The notes under the pieces were generated by a model. The model saw nothing but the letters and a program-made list of their open reading frames with translations, had not been told where the DNA came from and made no database searches. The translations under genes and the position numbers were made by a program. A DNA stretch of 64,000 nucleotides, taken from Ailurus styani. Taxonomy: Eukaryota > Chordata > Mammalia > Carnivora > Ailuridae. The stretch covers positions 286,334 to 350,333 of the forward strand of contig LNAC01000748.1 in NCBI GenBank assembly GCA_002007465.1, read 5' to 3'. Shown in pieces: positions 35,337 to 45,515 of this stretch (position 1 is its first letter; the number at the start of each line of letters is the position of its first letter).

Positions 35337-35878
35337 GTTAATTTTGTCACCTCAGCTGGGCCATGGTGCCCAGATACTGGGTCAAGTATTATTCTGGATG
35401 TTTCTGTGAATGAGGATTTTTAAAAAATTTTTAAGGATGTATGTATGTATTTTAGAGAGAGAGAGACTGGGCAGAGGGATAGAGGGAGAGAATCTTCAGG
35501 CAGACTCCCTGCTCAGTGTGGAACCTGACAGGGTACTCAATCCCACAACCCATGAGATCACTATCTGAGCCGAAACCAAGAGTCAGACGCTTAACCGACT
35601 GAACCAGTCAGGCACCCCTATGAATGAATTTTTTGAGTGAGATTAACATGTAAATCAGTAGACTTTGAGGTAAAGCAGATTATTCTTCGTAATGTGGGTG
35701 GGCCTCCTCCAATCAGTTGAAGGCCTTAATAGAACAAAGACTAATCTCTCCCAAAGGAATTCTTCCCACAGACCACCTCTGTATTTGGACCACAACTCTT
35801 CCCTAGGCATCCACCTTCTGGACCACCCTGCAGCCTTCACAATCACATGAGCCAATTCCTCAAAATCCCCTTCCCTCC

Positions 35879-35921
<43 letters not shown>

Positions 35922-35974
35922 CACACACACACACCCTTTTAGTTCTGTTTCTCTAGAGAACCCTGACGAATACA
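35337..35974 (+). mobile_element. LTR-type interspersed repeat split by a Can-SINE
   Basis: It starts GTTAATTTTGTCACCTCAGC and ends TCTCTAGAGAACCCTGACGA-ATACA, which are the ends of a common mammalian repeat with LTR-like TG...CA termini. The inner blocks AAATCAGTAGACTTTGAGG and GGTGGGCCTCCTCCAATCAG are in place. The family name is not certain. It carries a (CT)n tract at 35883-35917 and is interrupted at 35420-35620. Confidence 0.6.
35420..35620 (-). repeat. Can-SINE nested in LTR-type repeat
   Basis: Minus-strand, diverged copy. The target duplication TGAATGAGGATTTT / TGAATGAATTTTTT is approximate, which fits an older insertion. Confidence 0.88.
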
Positions 35975-37319
35975 CTTGGCCTGTTTTCAGCCGTGTTGTC
36001 CAGAGACTGCCCCCAGGACAGACAGTCAGTGCCTACTGCCCTGAATCCCAAGTGGTTTCTGGAACCTGCCAGTTTGTGGAGCAGAAGGAAAGGTGGGGAG
36101 TAGCTGGTGGTGACAGCAAGCCCCTCCCTCTGGCTTTCTGTGGCCTTTTTCTAACATCAGTGCCCATCTCAACTCACCTCTGAGAATTGGGGTCTTCCAA
36201 CCATGTTGGATTTCATATGAGAGTGGCAGGAAGGGACCACAGCAAAAAGTTCCAGTCCAACACAGACCATCTCTAAGGGACCAATAGATGCATCAGCCCC
36301 TTGTCCCTCCCACATTCCTAAACATTTATTGAGCACCTACTGTGACCCAGCTAGTGTTGGAATAAGGGACACAAACAGTAATAAAACACAGCCTGTCCCC
36401 CAGGGGATCAGAATCTCATGTCCAGTTTCTTTTTTTTTTTTTCTTCATAACAGAAATCCTCATCCAGACCTTACAATTTCAACTACGTCTCTAATCCTTT
36501 CAGGAACGACTGAAAGGAGAAGCTATAGAAGGAAAAGCCGTAGATCACCAACTGGGGGTCAAATTTTGAGAACCCATAGTCTTCAGGTCACTAACTATAC
36601 CCTGGAGCATAAGGGAATTTAAGTGCTGAAGAACCAGAGGCACGTACCTTCAGATAAATACAGAAGCATGTTTAGAGATTGCTGTTAAATACATCTACTC
36701 TCTGAATTGCTGGCAAAACTTTTAGGTTCTAGAAAGTGAGGATTAATCCCTCCTGGTGAAGATTCTCTTAAAACATGTGTAAGACTTTTGGAAATTAAAA
36801 AAAAAACCTCTTTTTAGTTTTAGTCAAAACACAGCACTAGGAGGGAATGCAGGCTTCATTTTGGTGAGATAACCGCAGTTCAAAACTTTGTGTTCCTAGG
36901 AGACGCTGTGCCAATGTGTAGTTGTACCCACTGTAGTCAGTAGGTGGCAGCAGAAGGACTTCTGTGATTTCTGTCCATTGGCGCGGGAAGAGGAGGGTAG
37001 TGAGTGGAATCGCAGATTTCTTTAGGTGACTGTGCTGTTTTTCCTGTTGGCTTCAAATATGTCAAACCTCCATAGTGCCTATTTATACCAAAAACAAGTA
37101 GCCAATGGTGTAGAATTGATGCAAATGCAGCATTATCAAGTTAATTCGTGGGCTGGAGTTGGGGGGGGAGGGGACAGGGGAAGCTGCCAGGGAAGGCTCC
37201 CACCAGGCGGGAACTACAGTTTATACCACTGGCCTTAGACTGGAGTCGCTGCTTTGGCCAGCCGCTTCCCCCTGCATCCACCCTTCCTCCAAGGCCCTTA
37301 CGGCTGCCAGGATGTTACT
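35975..37319. other. 1.3 kb without a recognised gene
   Basis: The part 36315-36415 (AACATTTATTGAGCACCTAC onward) resembles an ancient mammalian-wide repeat. A G-rich stretch at 37158-37182 could form a G-quadruplex. No exon is recognised. Confidence 0.35.
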
Positions 37320-37462
37320 TTTACTTGTGGATTTTATCAATGTCTGCCTCCTTTGCTTTCCTGAAAACTACAAAGGGCTGAGACCGGGTCTGGCTGTGCC
37401 CCACATGATATTCCCAGGACTTTGCATACAGTAGGAGCTCAGTGGTTCAGTGAATGACCACA
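37320..37462 (+). repeat. L2 LINE 3' end
   Basis: The end of L2 is recognisable in ATATTCCCAGGACTTTGCAT followed by ACAGTAGGAGCTCAGTGG and TCAGTGAATGA. Confidence 0.55.
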
Positions 37463-38883
37463 TGAATGTCCACCTGGGGCTCATCACTTTTCCTGGGTGA
37501 AAGCTATCTGCAGGCCTATTTCTTTGTACCCAGTTCTCAGTTCAGTGAGCTGATTCCAGATTTCTGCAGCTCAGCTTAACTAAACCCGGAGGAGAGATTG
37601 GGATCTCTGGGGGCAGCCGTGATCTCCTTGAGCAAACTTCCTACCTGCAAAGTTTACACTTTTTGACCTGCCAAGACAAAAGGCTTCTCTTGGGTCTCTT
37701 CCATCACACTGTGACATCAGTGCCTCGGCCTGCCACCTGCATTCAGGTGGGAAATCTTTATGTCTACAATTGACACAAAGCTCACCATCTTTTATCAAAA
37801 TCCCACACACCACTGCCATTCTGGTAATGCTTCCAAATTCCTGCAGTGGGTACTTTTCCCCAAGGAACTGCGTTTACCCTTATAGCTGCAGGGGGCAGGC
37901 AGGATGGAAAATATTTACTAGGACACCAGACAGTGCGGTCGGAAGGGTGCCAGCCCAGAGTTACGACATGACCTAATATAATCTTCAACTGATTCTTTAT
38001 TTGTTGATTTAAGTTTCCTCTTCAGTAAAAAGAGAAGTTTGAACAGAAAGTATCTCTACCATGCCCATGAATTTCTAATTATGCCAGCGACATACGCTCT
38101 GGGAGCAATCCCATTCCAGGGGAAGTTCCTTGCTGAGCCCATTTTTGGAAATACCAGTTGGAGACCTACTTTAGTAGACATATCTCAATCTCCAAAGGTA
38201 ACAGAAAATTCTAGGAGCTTTTCCTAGATTCTTGGAGTTTTCCTTAACATGCCATGGCTGAGTCTCATGGATATACATTGATCATGGCCCAGTTGAATTA
38301 CTTCTCCAAATGGTAATAATCAAGTGGACTCTTGTCACTTCTTTATTTACCATCTGTGTTTTGAATTTCCTGAAGGACTTCCAAAGGTCTACATGATACA
38401 GAACAATGGGTAGTTTCTCTGGGGCCCTGTTTGAGTAGCAGCTGCTACGAAGCAAGACACTTGGCCAGTAAGTGGACCAGTTTGCCTCTGCCTCCATAGG
38501 AAAAGGTGGCTTTGCTTTCCCTGCTCCCCTTAACATACTTAGCAACCATCACAAAGTTATAAAAAAGCTTGCTTCTTTGATAAACACAGCCTTGAAAGAG
38601 GCTTACTCTGATGATGGAAGTTGAAAAAAAAGAGGGACTAGGGGTGATAAAGTAGTGATTCTTCCCAAAAGTACAAGTTTTAGTGAATTATGGAACAGTT
38701 GTGGCTGTGGTCTCTGAAGGGAATGGACCCACTAAAAGTTCTGCTCAGGAGGGACAGCATTGTTCAGGATGCTCTTGCAATGAGAGCTCCAGCCAGGGAC
38801 CAAGCTGGTCATGGAAGAAGGAGGAAAACTTTGGAGGTTCCCTTCTGGAGTTGTGTTTTCATAGGAGAAAGTACAGTATATAA
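37463..38883. other. 1.4 kb without a recognised gene
   Basis: No exon, RNA gene or named repeat. Short frames on both strands near 37580-38545 and 38690-39022 have no recognisable domains. Confidence 0.35.
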
Positions 38884-39512
38884 CAGAGGTCAACACGGTT
38901 TTTCCATAAACGACAAGACAGTAGATATTTTAGGCTTGGTGGCCATTTGGTTTATTATGGGTCAAATTCCACCCCTGACCCCCCCCCCACCGAATTCACG
39001 TGTTGAAGTCCTGAATCCCTGAGAATGTGGTTGCACTTGGAGATAAAGTCTTAAAAAAGGCGATTAAGATAAAATGAGGTCATTCAGATGGATCTGAATC
39101 CAATCTGACCGGTATCCTTAGAGGAAAGATTAGGACGCAGGCACGCAGAAACCAAGCGGCAGCCACATAAAGACACGAGGGGAAGACAGCCATGTGCAAG
39201 CCAAGGACGGCAGTCTCAGTGGAAACCAGCCCTACTGACACCTTGATCTTGAACTTCTAGCCTCCCAAACTGTGAGAACATACATTTCTATGGTTAAACT
39301 CCTCAGTCTGTGGTATTTGTTAAGGCAGCTCTAGAAGACTGATACACAGTCTCCATTGTAACGACTCAACTCTGCCAGTGCAGACTGAAAGCCATCACAG
39401 ATGACAGGTAAATAAACGAGGGTTGCTCTGCTCCAGTAAAACTTTCTTTACAAAAACGGGAGGGAGCCAGATTTGATCCAGGCACCACAGTTTGTCAGTC
39501 CCTAATCTAGCT
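38884..39512 (+). mobile_element. hAT/Charlie-type DNA transposon relic split by MLT1
   Basis: The left part (38884-38950) contains GACAGTAGATATTTTAGGCT and GGTGGCCATTTGG. The right part (39351-39512) contains GACTCAACTCTGCCAGTGCA, AGTAAAACTTTCTTTACAAA and a GTCAGTCCC end. Together they follow one MER1/Charlie-type element in order, with the LTR inserted between. The family assignment is from memory. Confidence 0.6.
38951..39350 (+). mobile_element. MLT1-type solo LTR (ERVL-MaLR)
   Basis: Plus-strand MLT1 order: TATGGGTCAAATTCCACCCC, TTCACGTGTTGAAGTCCTGA, GAATGTGGTTGCACTTGGAG, CTAGCCTCCCAAACTGTGAG, and a GACTGATACACA end. An 11-C run lies near 38979. No internal retroviral sequence is attached. 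Confidence 0.8.
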
Positions 39513-40060
39513 TGATTCATGGTGTCCCTTGTGAGCGTCATTAATTAGGCAGGATATAAAACTATAAATAAGAACGACAGGCCCAGTGAGTGGATGAAAA
39601 CACAAGTCAGAACAAGTTCAAGGCTTTGGGTATTATGACACTATTCTGTATCTAATCTGCTTCTGGGAAAAACAGATTTTTCTCTTAATTGTACTTGGGG
39701 AGATATTGTATGGTTTGCAAGGAAAATGATAATTCTAAGTTGTTTCATTTTCTAATTAGTAATGAGAACTGCTTGTGTATAGGAAATCAAATCAAGTATG
39801 ATAGCCTACCTCCACAAAGTCACTGCCTGATGGTCCCCTGTGCTGCTGACTGTCCCTTGGGTAGAGTTCAAGATTTTTGATTCTGCGATCTTTGTCTGTA
39901 CAATGTGTTGACAGGGCAAATGCTCTCCTAGACAAGCACTCTAACATATTATGATATGAGGTCCTTGTCAACACAGAGTACAACAAAAGGCACCAAGGAA
40001 AATATGAAAGAAACACAAATTGGTGACTCATAACTCGGACGAAACAATACATGAATAATT
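39513..40060. other. no recognised element
   Basis: About 550 bp of AT-rich sequence with no exon or nameable repeat. Confidence 0.4.
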
Positions 40061-40075
40061 AAAAACAGTACATCA

Positions 40076-40269
40076 GGGGCACCTGAGTCACTCAGTTATT
40101 TAAGTGACCACCTCTTAGTTTCGGCTCAGGTCATGATCTTGGGGTTGTGGGATAGAGCACTGGGCTGTAAGCTCAGCAACGAATCTGTTTGAGATTCTAT
40201 CACTCCCTCTGCCCCTCTCCCCCATTCATTATCTCTCTTTCTCTCAAATAAAGAAATAAAATCTTAAAA
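40076..40269 (+). repeat. Can-SINE, older subfamily
   Basis: Target duplication AAAAACAGTACATCA / AAAAACAATACATCA at 40061-40075 and 40270-40284 has one mismatch. The head and body are diverged from the young copies. Confidence 0.93.
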
Positions 40270-40369
40270 AAAAACAATACATCATTAAGCACTATGTTTT
40301 ACACTCTAGTGACTCACAACTTTGTAGATACAATGAGAATTCAGAGCATAGATAAAAAGATCAAAGACT

Positions 40370-40575
40370 GGGGCACCTGGGTGGCTCAGTTGGTTAAGGA
40401 TCCAACTCTTGATTTCGGCTCAGGTCATGATCTCAGGGTCCTGAAATCGAGCCCCACACCGGGCTCTGCACTGGGCATGGAGCCTGCTTAAGACTCTCTC
40501 TCTCTTTCCCTCTCCTTCTGCCCCTCACCTCCCCTAAAAACAAAAAAGAGTTGGAATATGAAAAAAAAAAAAAAA
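40370..40575 (+). repeat. Can-SINE, older subfamily
   Basis: The head GGGGCACCTGGGTGGCTCAG is followed by an AACTCTTGATTTCGGC insertion typical of an older subfamily. The tail is a long A-run at 40561-40576. AAAAAGATCA flanks both sides, giving a short probable target duplication. Confidence 0.9.
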
Positions 40576-40825
40576 AGATCAGTGCCTCTATCAGAGAACA
40601 TGTCAGGGTTTAGTTAATGAAAGATGGTTGGGGCTTTGGCAGTAGAAGAAGAGAGGCACTTTATTTTATTTTTTATTTATTTATTTATTTTTTAGTGTTT
40701 CATCTGAGACTGAGATTGTAATTGTTTTTATAATGGATATATTCATAAATAAATCCAATAATATAGTAGTTCCTCCTTAACTGGGGTTTTACTCTCCATG
40801 GTTGTTTTGGGGTTTTTTCCCCCAT
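40576..40825. other. T/A-rich spacer
   Basis: It contains a (TTTA)n-rich patch at 40663-40693 and no recognised element. Confidence 0.4.
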
Positions 40826-42815
40826 TTTTTAAATTTAAATTTTGTTAGTTAACATCAGTGCAATATTGGTTTCTGAAGTAGAAGTCAGTGATTCATCACT
40901 TACATACAACACCCAGTGCTCATCTTAATACCTGTCACCCGTCTAGTCCTTCCCCGACCCGCATCTCCCATCAACCTTCAGTTTGTTCTCTTATGACTTG
41001 TTGTAAGAGTCTCTTATGACTTCTTTCCCTCTCTCCTTTTTTTTTCTTTTCCCCCTTCCCATACATTCATTTGTTTTCTTTCTTAAATTCCACATATGGA
41101 TGAGATCACATGGTATTTGTCTTCCCCTGCCCGACTTATTTCACTTAGCATAATACCTGTAGCTCCATCCACATCATTGGAAATGGCAAGATTTCATTAT
41201 TTTTGATGGATGAATAGTATTCCATTGTATATATACCACCTCTTTTTTATCCATTCATCAGTATGGACATTTGGACTCTCTTCCATAATTTGGCTATTGC
41301 AATAATGCTGCTATTAACATCAGGGTGCATGTACCCCTTCAAATCTGTATTTTGTATCCTTTGGGTAAATATCTAGTAGTGCAACTGCTGGATCATAGGG
41401 CAGTTCTATTTTTAACTTCTTGAGGAAACTCCAAACTGTTCTTCAGAATGGCTGTACCAGTTTGCATTCCCACCAACAGCACAGGAGGGTTCCCCTTCCT
41501 CCACATACTCACCGACACCTGTTGATCTTTGTGTTGTTCATTTTAGCCATGCTGACAGGTATGAGGTGGTATCTCATTGTGGTTTTGATTTGTATTTCCC
41601 TGATGATGAGTGATGTTGAGCATCTTTTCGTGTATCTATTAGCCATCTAGATACCTTCCTTAAAGTGTCTATTCATGTCTTCTTCCCATTTCTTAGCTGG
41701 ATTATTTGGTTTTTGGGTGTTGAGTTTGGTGAGTTCTTTATAGATTTTGAATACCAACCCTTTATCATACATGTCATTTACAAATATCTTTTCCCATTCC
41801 ATAGGCTGTCTTTTAGTTTTGTTGATGGTTCCCTTCAATGTGCAGAAGCTTTTTATCTTGATGAAGTCCCAATAGTTCATTTTTGCTTTTGTTTCCCCTG
41901 CCTCTGGTGATGTGTCTAATAAGTTGCTATGGCCAAGGTCAAGGAGGTTGCTACCTGTGTTCTCCTCTAGGATTTTGATGGATTCCTTTCTCACATTTAG
42001 GTCTTTCATCCATTTTGAATTTATTTTTGTGTATGGTGTAAGAAAGTTGTCTGGTTTCATTCTTCTGCTTGTGGCTGTCCAATCTCCCCAACACCATTTG
42101 TTGAAGAGACTGTCTTTTTTCCATTCAATATCCTTTCCTGTTTTGTTGAAGATTTGTTGACTATAGCATTGAGGGTATATTTCTGGGTTTAATATTCTGT
42201 TCCATTGATCTATGTATCCGTTTTTGTGCCAGTACCATATTGTCTTGATGACTACAGCTTTGAAACATAGCTTGAAATCTGGAATCATGATGCCTCCAGT
42301 TTTGTTTTTCTTTTCCAGGAATGCTTTGCCTAATAGTCTAATAGTCTTTTATGGTTCCATACAGATTTTTAGGATTGCTTTGTGAAAAATGCTGGTGGTA
42401 TTTTAATAGGGATTGCATTAAATGTGTAGATAGCTTTTGGGTAGTATAGACATTTTAACAATGTTTGTTCTTCTAATCCATGAGCATGGAATGCTTTTTC
42501 ATTTCTTTCTCTCCTCTTCAATTTCTTTCATAAGTGTTGTATAGTTTTCAGAGTACAGATATTTTACTTCTTTAGTTAGGTTTATTCCTAAGTGCAAATG
42601 GGATTGATTCCTTGATTTCTTTTTCTGTTGCTTTGTTTTTGGTGTATAGAAATGCAACAGAGTTCTGCACATTGATTTTATATCCTGTGACTTTAGTGAA
42701 TTCATGTATGAGTCCTAGCAATTTTTTGGTGGAGTCTTTATGGTTTCCACAGAGTATCATGTCATCTGCAAATAGCGAAAATTTGACTTCTTCCTTGCCA
42801 ATTTGGATGCCGAGA
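40826..42815 (-). mobile_element. L1 3' half on the minus strand
   Basis: The left end (40826-40960) is the complement of an L1 3' UTR, with TTAGTTAACATCAGTGCAAT and TGATTCATCACTTACATACA. To the right is the complement of ORF2 from about the RT motif to the C-terminus. The longest frame is 41647-42288 (minus, 213 codons) and holds the [28 protein letters not shown] and [14 protein letters not shown] blocks. The RT-proximal part near 42499-42800 is frame-shifted. It belongs to a different, older L1 family than the two young plus-strand copies. No target duplication is clear. Confidence 0.93.
41647..42800 (-). pseudogene. L1 ORF2 C-terminal part, broken
   Basis: The FADD-adjacent block ([18 protein letters not shown] in the 42572-42760 frame) has a one-base departure after the RT motif, with cysteine-glycine in place of the usual tyrosine-valine. 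The frame then breaks between 42500 and 42290. The downstream 213-codon frame is intact up to a stop near 41647. No complete ORF2 remains. Confidence 0.85.
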
Positions 42816-42924
42816 AAAGCTTTTTAGCTGTGAGAAACTATGGCGGTATAAGAATGAAGGCTTTTAGAGGTGGGTAACTGTCTGAGTGGCAGAAGCTTTA
42901 TCCAGAAAGACATGGAAACTGAAA

Positions 42925-43077
42925 CAGTGGTTCTCAGTTGCAAGTGGGAGAAGAGGAGTGTGAGTAAAATGAGCTGGGAAGTTTTTTAAAATTCAGATGC
43001 TACCTCTTCCAACCAGAGCACAACATAAGGAGGTGGGTATGATTTGATAGACCTTCCCAGGTGATTCTGGTACCCCC
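42925..43077. mobile_element. MER5-type hAT element 1 of 3
   Basis: Starts CAGTGGTTCTCAG and carries TAAAATTCAGATGCTACC and CCCAGGTGATTCTGGTA, the inner and right blocks of MER5. The last bases are missing. Confidence 0.7.
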
Positions 43078-43102
43078 ATCCCCATTCTTATGGGTGAGAG
43101 GT

Positions 43103-43269
43103 CAGTGGTTTTCAAAATGGGGCCCCCATGCATCCGTATCACCTGGTAACTTACTGGAAATACAAATGTGCACTGGCCTTCTCCAATAACTGAGGTAGAA
43201 ACTCGGCAATCTGTGTTTTAACAAGATGTCCAAGTGCCTCTGATGCATGGTAAAATCTGAGAACTCTGG
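43103..43269. mobile_element. MER5-type hAT element 2 of 3
   Basis: Starts CAGTGGTTTTCAAAATGG and continues with TATCACCTGGTAACTTACTG and CTGATGCATGG; it ends TCTGAGAACTCTGG. Both termini are recognisable. Confidence 0.75.
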
Positions 43270-43277
43270 GCAGGAGG

Positions 43278-43624
43278 CCAGTACTTTTCACCCTGGCTGC
43301 ACAGTAGAGTCACTTGGGGAGATTTTAACAATCATCCTGGGGAGGGATCTCAGCATGTGTTTTTATTTATTTTAGAGAGAGAGAGAGAAAGAGCTCAAGT
43401 GTGTGCAAGTGGGGAAAGGGGCAGAAGGAGAGAGAGAATCTAAAATAGGCTCCATGCCCAGCATGGAGTCCAACGTGGGATTCAGTGTCACAACTGTGAG
43501 ATCATGACCTGAGCTGAAATCAAGAGTTGGTTTGCTTAACCAACTGAGCTGCCCAAATGCCCCTCTGCATGTGTCTTTTTTAAAAGGTCTCCATATAATG
43601 TGCACACAGGACTGAGAACCCCTG
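43278..43624. mobile_element. MER5-type hAT element 3 of 3, split by SINE
   Basis: Starts CCAGTACTTTTCACCCTGG with AGTAGAGTCACTTGGGGAG, and resumes after the SINE with TCTCCATATAATGTGCACAC and a GACTGAGAACCCCTG end. Confidence 0.7.
43366..43566 (-). repeat. Can-SINE nested in MER5-type element
   Basis: Minus-strand older subfamily copy. The target duplication GCATGTGTTTTT / GCATGTGTCTTTT flanks it approximately. Confidence 0.9.
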
Positions 43625-43639
43625 AACAAAATAGCTGAG

Positions 43640-44134
43640 CCAAATCTACAGTATGGGAAATAATCAAGGCAAATATAATGTCCCCACTTGAACTAAAAAT
43701 AGGAACTAATTCTCAAACAAATACTTGTACATGCATGTACATAGAAGCACTATTCATAATAACCAAAAGGTAGAAACAACTCAAGTATCTATCATGTGAG
43801 TGGATAAACAAATTGTGATACATACACATAATGGCATGTTATTCGGCTATAAAAGGAAGGAAATATTGATACCTGCTACAACGTGGATGAACCTTGAAAA
43901 CATATGCTGAGTGAAGGAAGCCACTCACAAAAGACCACATATTGTATGTCCACGTTTATATGAAATACTCAGAATATGTAAATTCATAGAGATCAAAAGC
44001 AGATTGGTGGTTGTCTAATGGTGTTTTCCTTCAAGGTGATGAAATGTTTTGGAACTAGATAGTGGTGGTGTTTACACAATACTGTGAATGCACAGAACAT
44101 AACTGAACTGTACTCTTTAAAGTGGTTAATTTTA
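43640..44134 (+). mobile_element. old L1 relic, ORF2 3' end and 3' UTR
   Basis: It contains ORF2-end blocks CACTATTCATAATAACCAAA, CAAGTATCTATCATG-TGAGTGG, CTACAACGTGGATGAACCTT and AAGCAGATTGGTGG. It then has 3' UTR sequence with GAACTGTACTCTTTAAAGTG. A perfect 16-bp palindrome TGTACATGCATGTACA lies at about 43727-43742. Confidence 0.75.
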
Positions 44135-44257
44135 GGGGATGCCTGTCTCAGTTGGAAGAGCATGTGACTCTTGACCTCAGGGTTGTGAGTTCAAGCTCCA
44201 CATTGGGTGTAGAGATTACTAAATAAATAAATAAAAACTTTAAAAAAGTTTTTTTAA
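44135..44257 (+). repeat. Can-SINE, older short subfamily
   Basis: Head GCCTGTCTCAGTTGG, B-box region GTGAGTTCAAGCTCC and an (AAAT)n tail. The tail was the landing site of the following SINE. Confidence 0.85.
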
Positions 44258-44452
44258 TTTTTAAAAAGGTTTTATTTATTTATTTGTCAGAGAGAGAGAG
44301 CACGCACACAAGCAGGGGGAGCAGCAAAGGGAGAGGGAGAAGCAGGCTCCCTGTGTAGCAGGGAGCCGAACTCGGGACTTGATCCCAGGACTCTGGGATC
44401 ATGACCTGTGCTGAAGGCAGTTGCTTAACAGACTGAGCCACCCAGGTGTCCC
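44258..44452 (-). repeat. Can-SINE inserted in another SINE's tail
   Basis: Minus-strand copy with target duplication TAAAAAAGTTTTTTTAA / TAAAAAATTTTTTTTAA (44241-44257, 44453-44469), one mismatch of 17. The duplicated bases begin in the A-tail of the preceding plus-strand SINE. Confidence 0.94.
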
Positions 44453-44469
44453 TAAAAAATTTTTTTTAA

Positions 44470-45319
44470 TAAAATGATTAAAATATTTTGCAAACTTCAC
44501 CTCCATAAAAAATGGGAATTAAAAAACTATATAAAAGTACTAAATAAGAGTGAGAATGAGCTTACATAATTTTAGTGTATGATTTTACTGCCAACATTGC
44601 ACTATGGTCCTGGGCTGTTGGTTTTCTCCACATGCACCTGTTCCCACTCCCCCCTATCAAGCAGAGACTGGCTTTGTGTCTCTTACATCAGATTTAAGTG
44701 TGTGGCTTAAAGTCAAAGTTCTCTGTAAAAGTCCAAGGACTTTGCAGTGGTCATTTCATGGGTTGATGAGGAAGAGGAGTAATTGAAGAGAAAGTGTGAG
44801 GGTGGCTGGAAGCATGCAATAGACATTTTACCTTAGGCTAAGTGGAAACAAGGGACTTTGGATCCAAAAGGGCAGCCAGACCATATTCCCTGGTGGCCCC
44901 TGTGGGAAGATGGCAGACCTCCAAGGCACTGAAAAGTAGTTCTACCTCTGCAATAACTACCAAGGACCTTGAACATTGTGTAGGCTTGATCAATGTAGCT
45001 GCCATCATAAACAATGCTATCACGTAGATCAAAGGATCCACCCTCACCTTCTCACTATCACATAAGCTTGTAACCCTGGAGACAGAAGTAGTGTTGAAAT
45101 TTTGCATTAGACAGGATGGGAGCTTTGAATGGAATTTAGGTTGAATTTAAGTTGATATTTAAAGATTAAGAAACGTGAGTCTTCTTAGAGCATGCTCATG
45201 TAGACTGCATTAATAGAAGCAGCCTACAGAGAACACAGTAATGGAGCTAATAGTTCAGCTTTATTCTGAGCTCTAGGACCACATCTGGAGTGTTGTGGGT
45301 AGGGACATTGACAAAGATA
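44470..45319. other. no recognised element
   Basis: Opposing open frames at 44838-45107 (minus, 89 codons) and 44842-45027 (plus) have no recognisable domain. No named repeat is seen. Confidence 0.35.
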
Positions 45320-45515
45320 GCTAAAAATCACCCTCGTAATAATTATTATTTGCCATGCGCTAGGCACTTTCTTAAGCAATTATGCCATTATCTTCCATGC
45401 CTTACCTTCATTACATTATCCTTAAAGCCATCCTACAAATTTAGAAACCCTTTTAACCAATATGGTAAGTGACAGAGCTAAGGGCTTAAGCCTTCTGTCT
45501 GATTGCAGAGGCAAA
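45320..45515 (-). repeat. MIR SINE
   Basis: Complement-of-MIR order: TAATAATTATTATTTGCC, CGCTAGGCACTTTCTTAAGC, AATATGGTAAGTGACAGAGC and AGCCTTCTGTCTGATTGCAG. Confidence 0.65.

Noticed and set aside
43727..43742. Perfect 16-bp palindrome as a binding site
   Set aside because: It lies in a degenerate L1 end and consists of alternating TGCA/TACA steps, which easily form palindromes.
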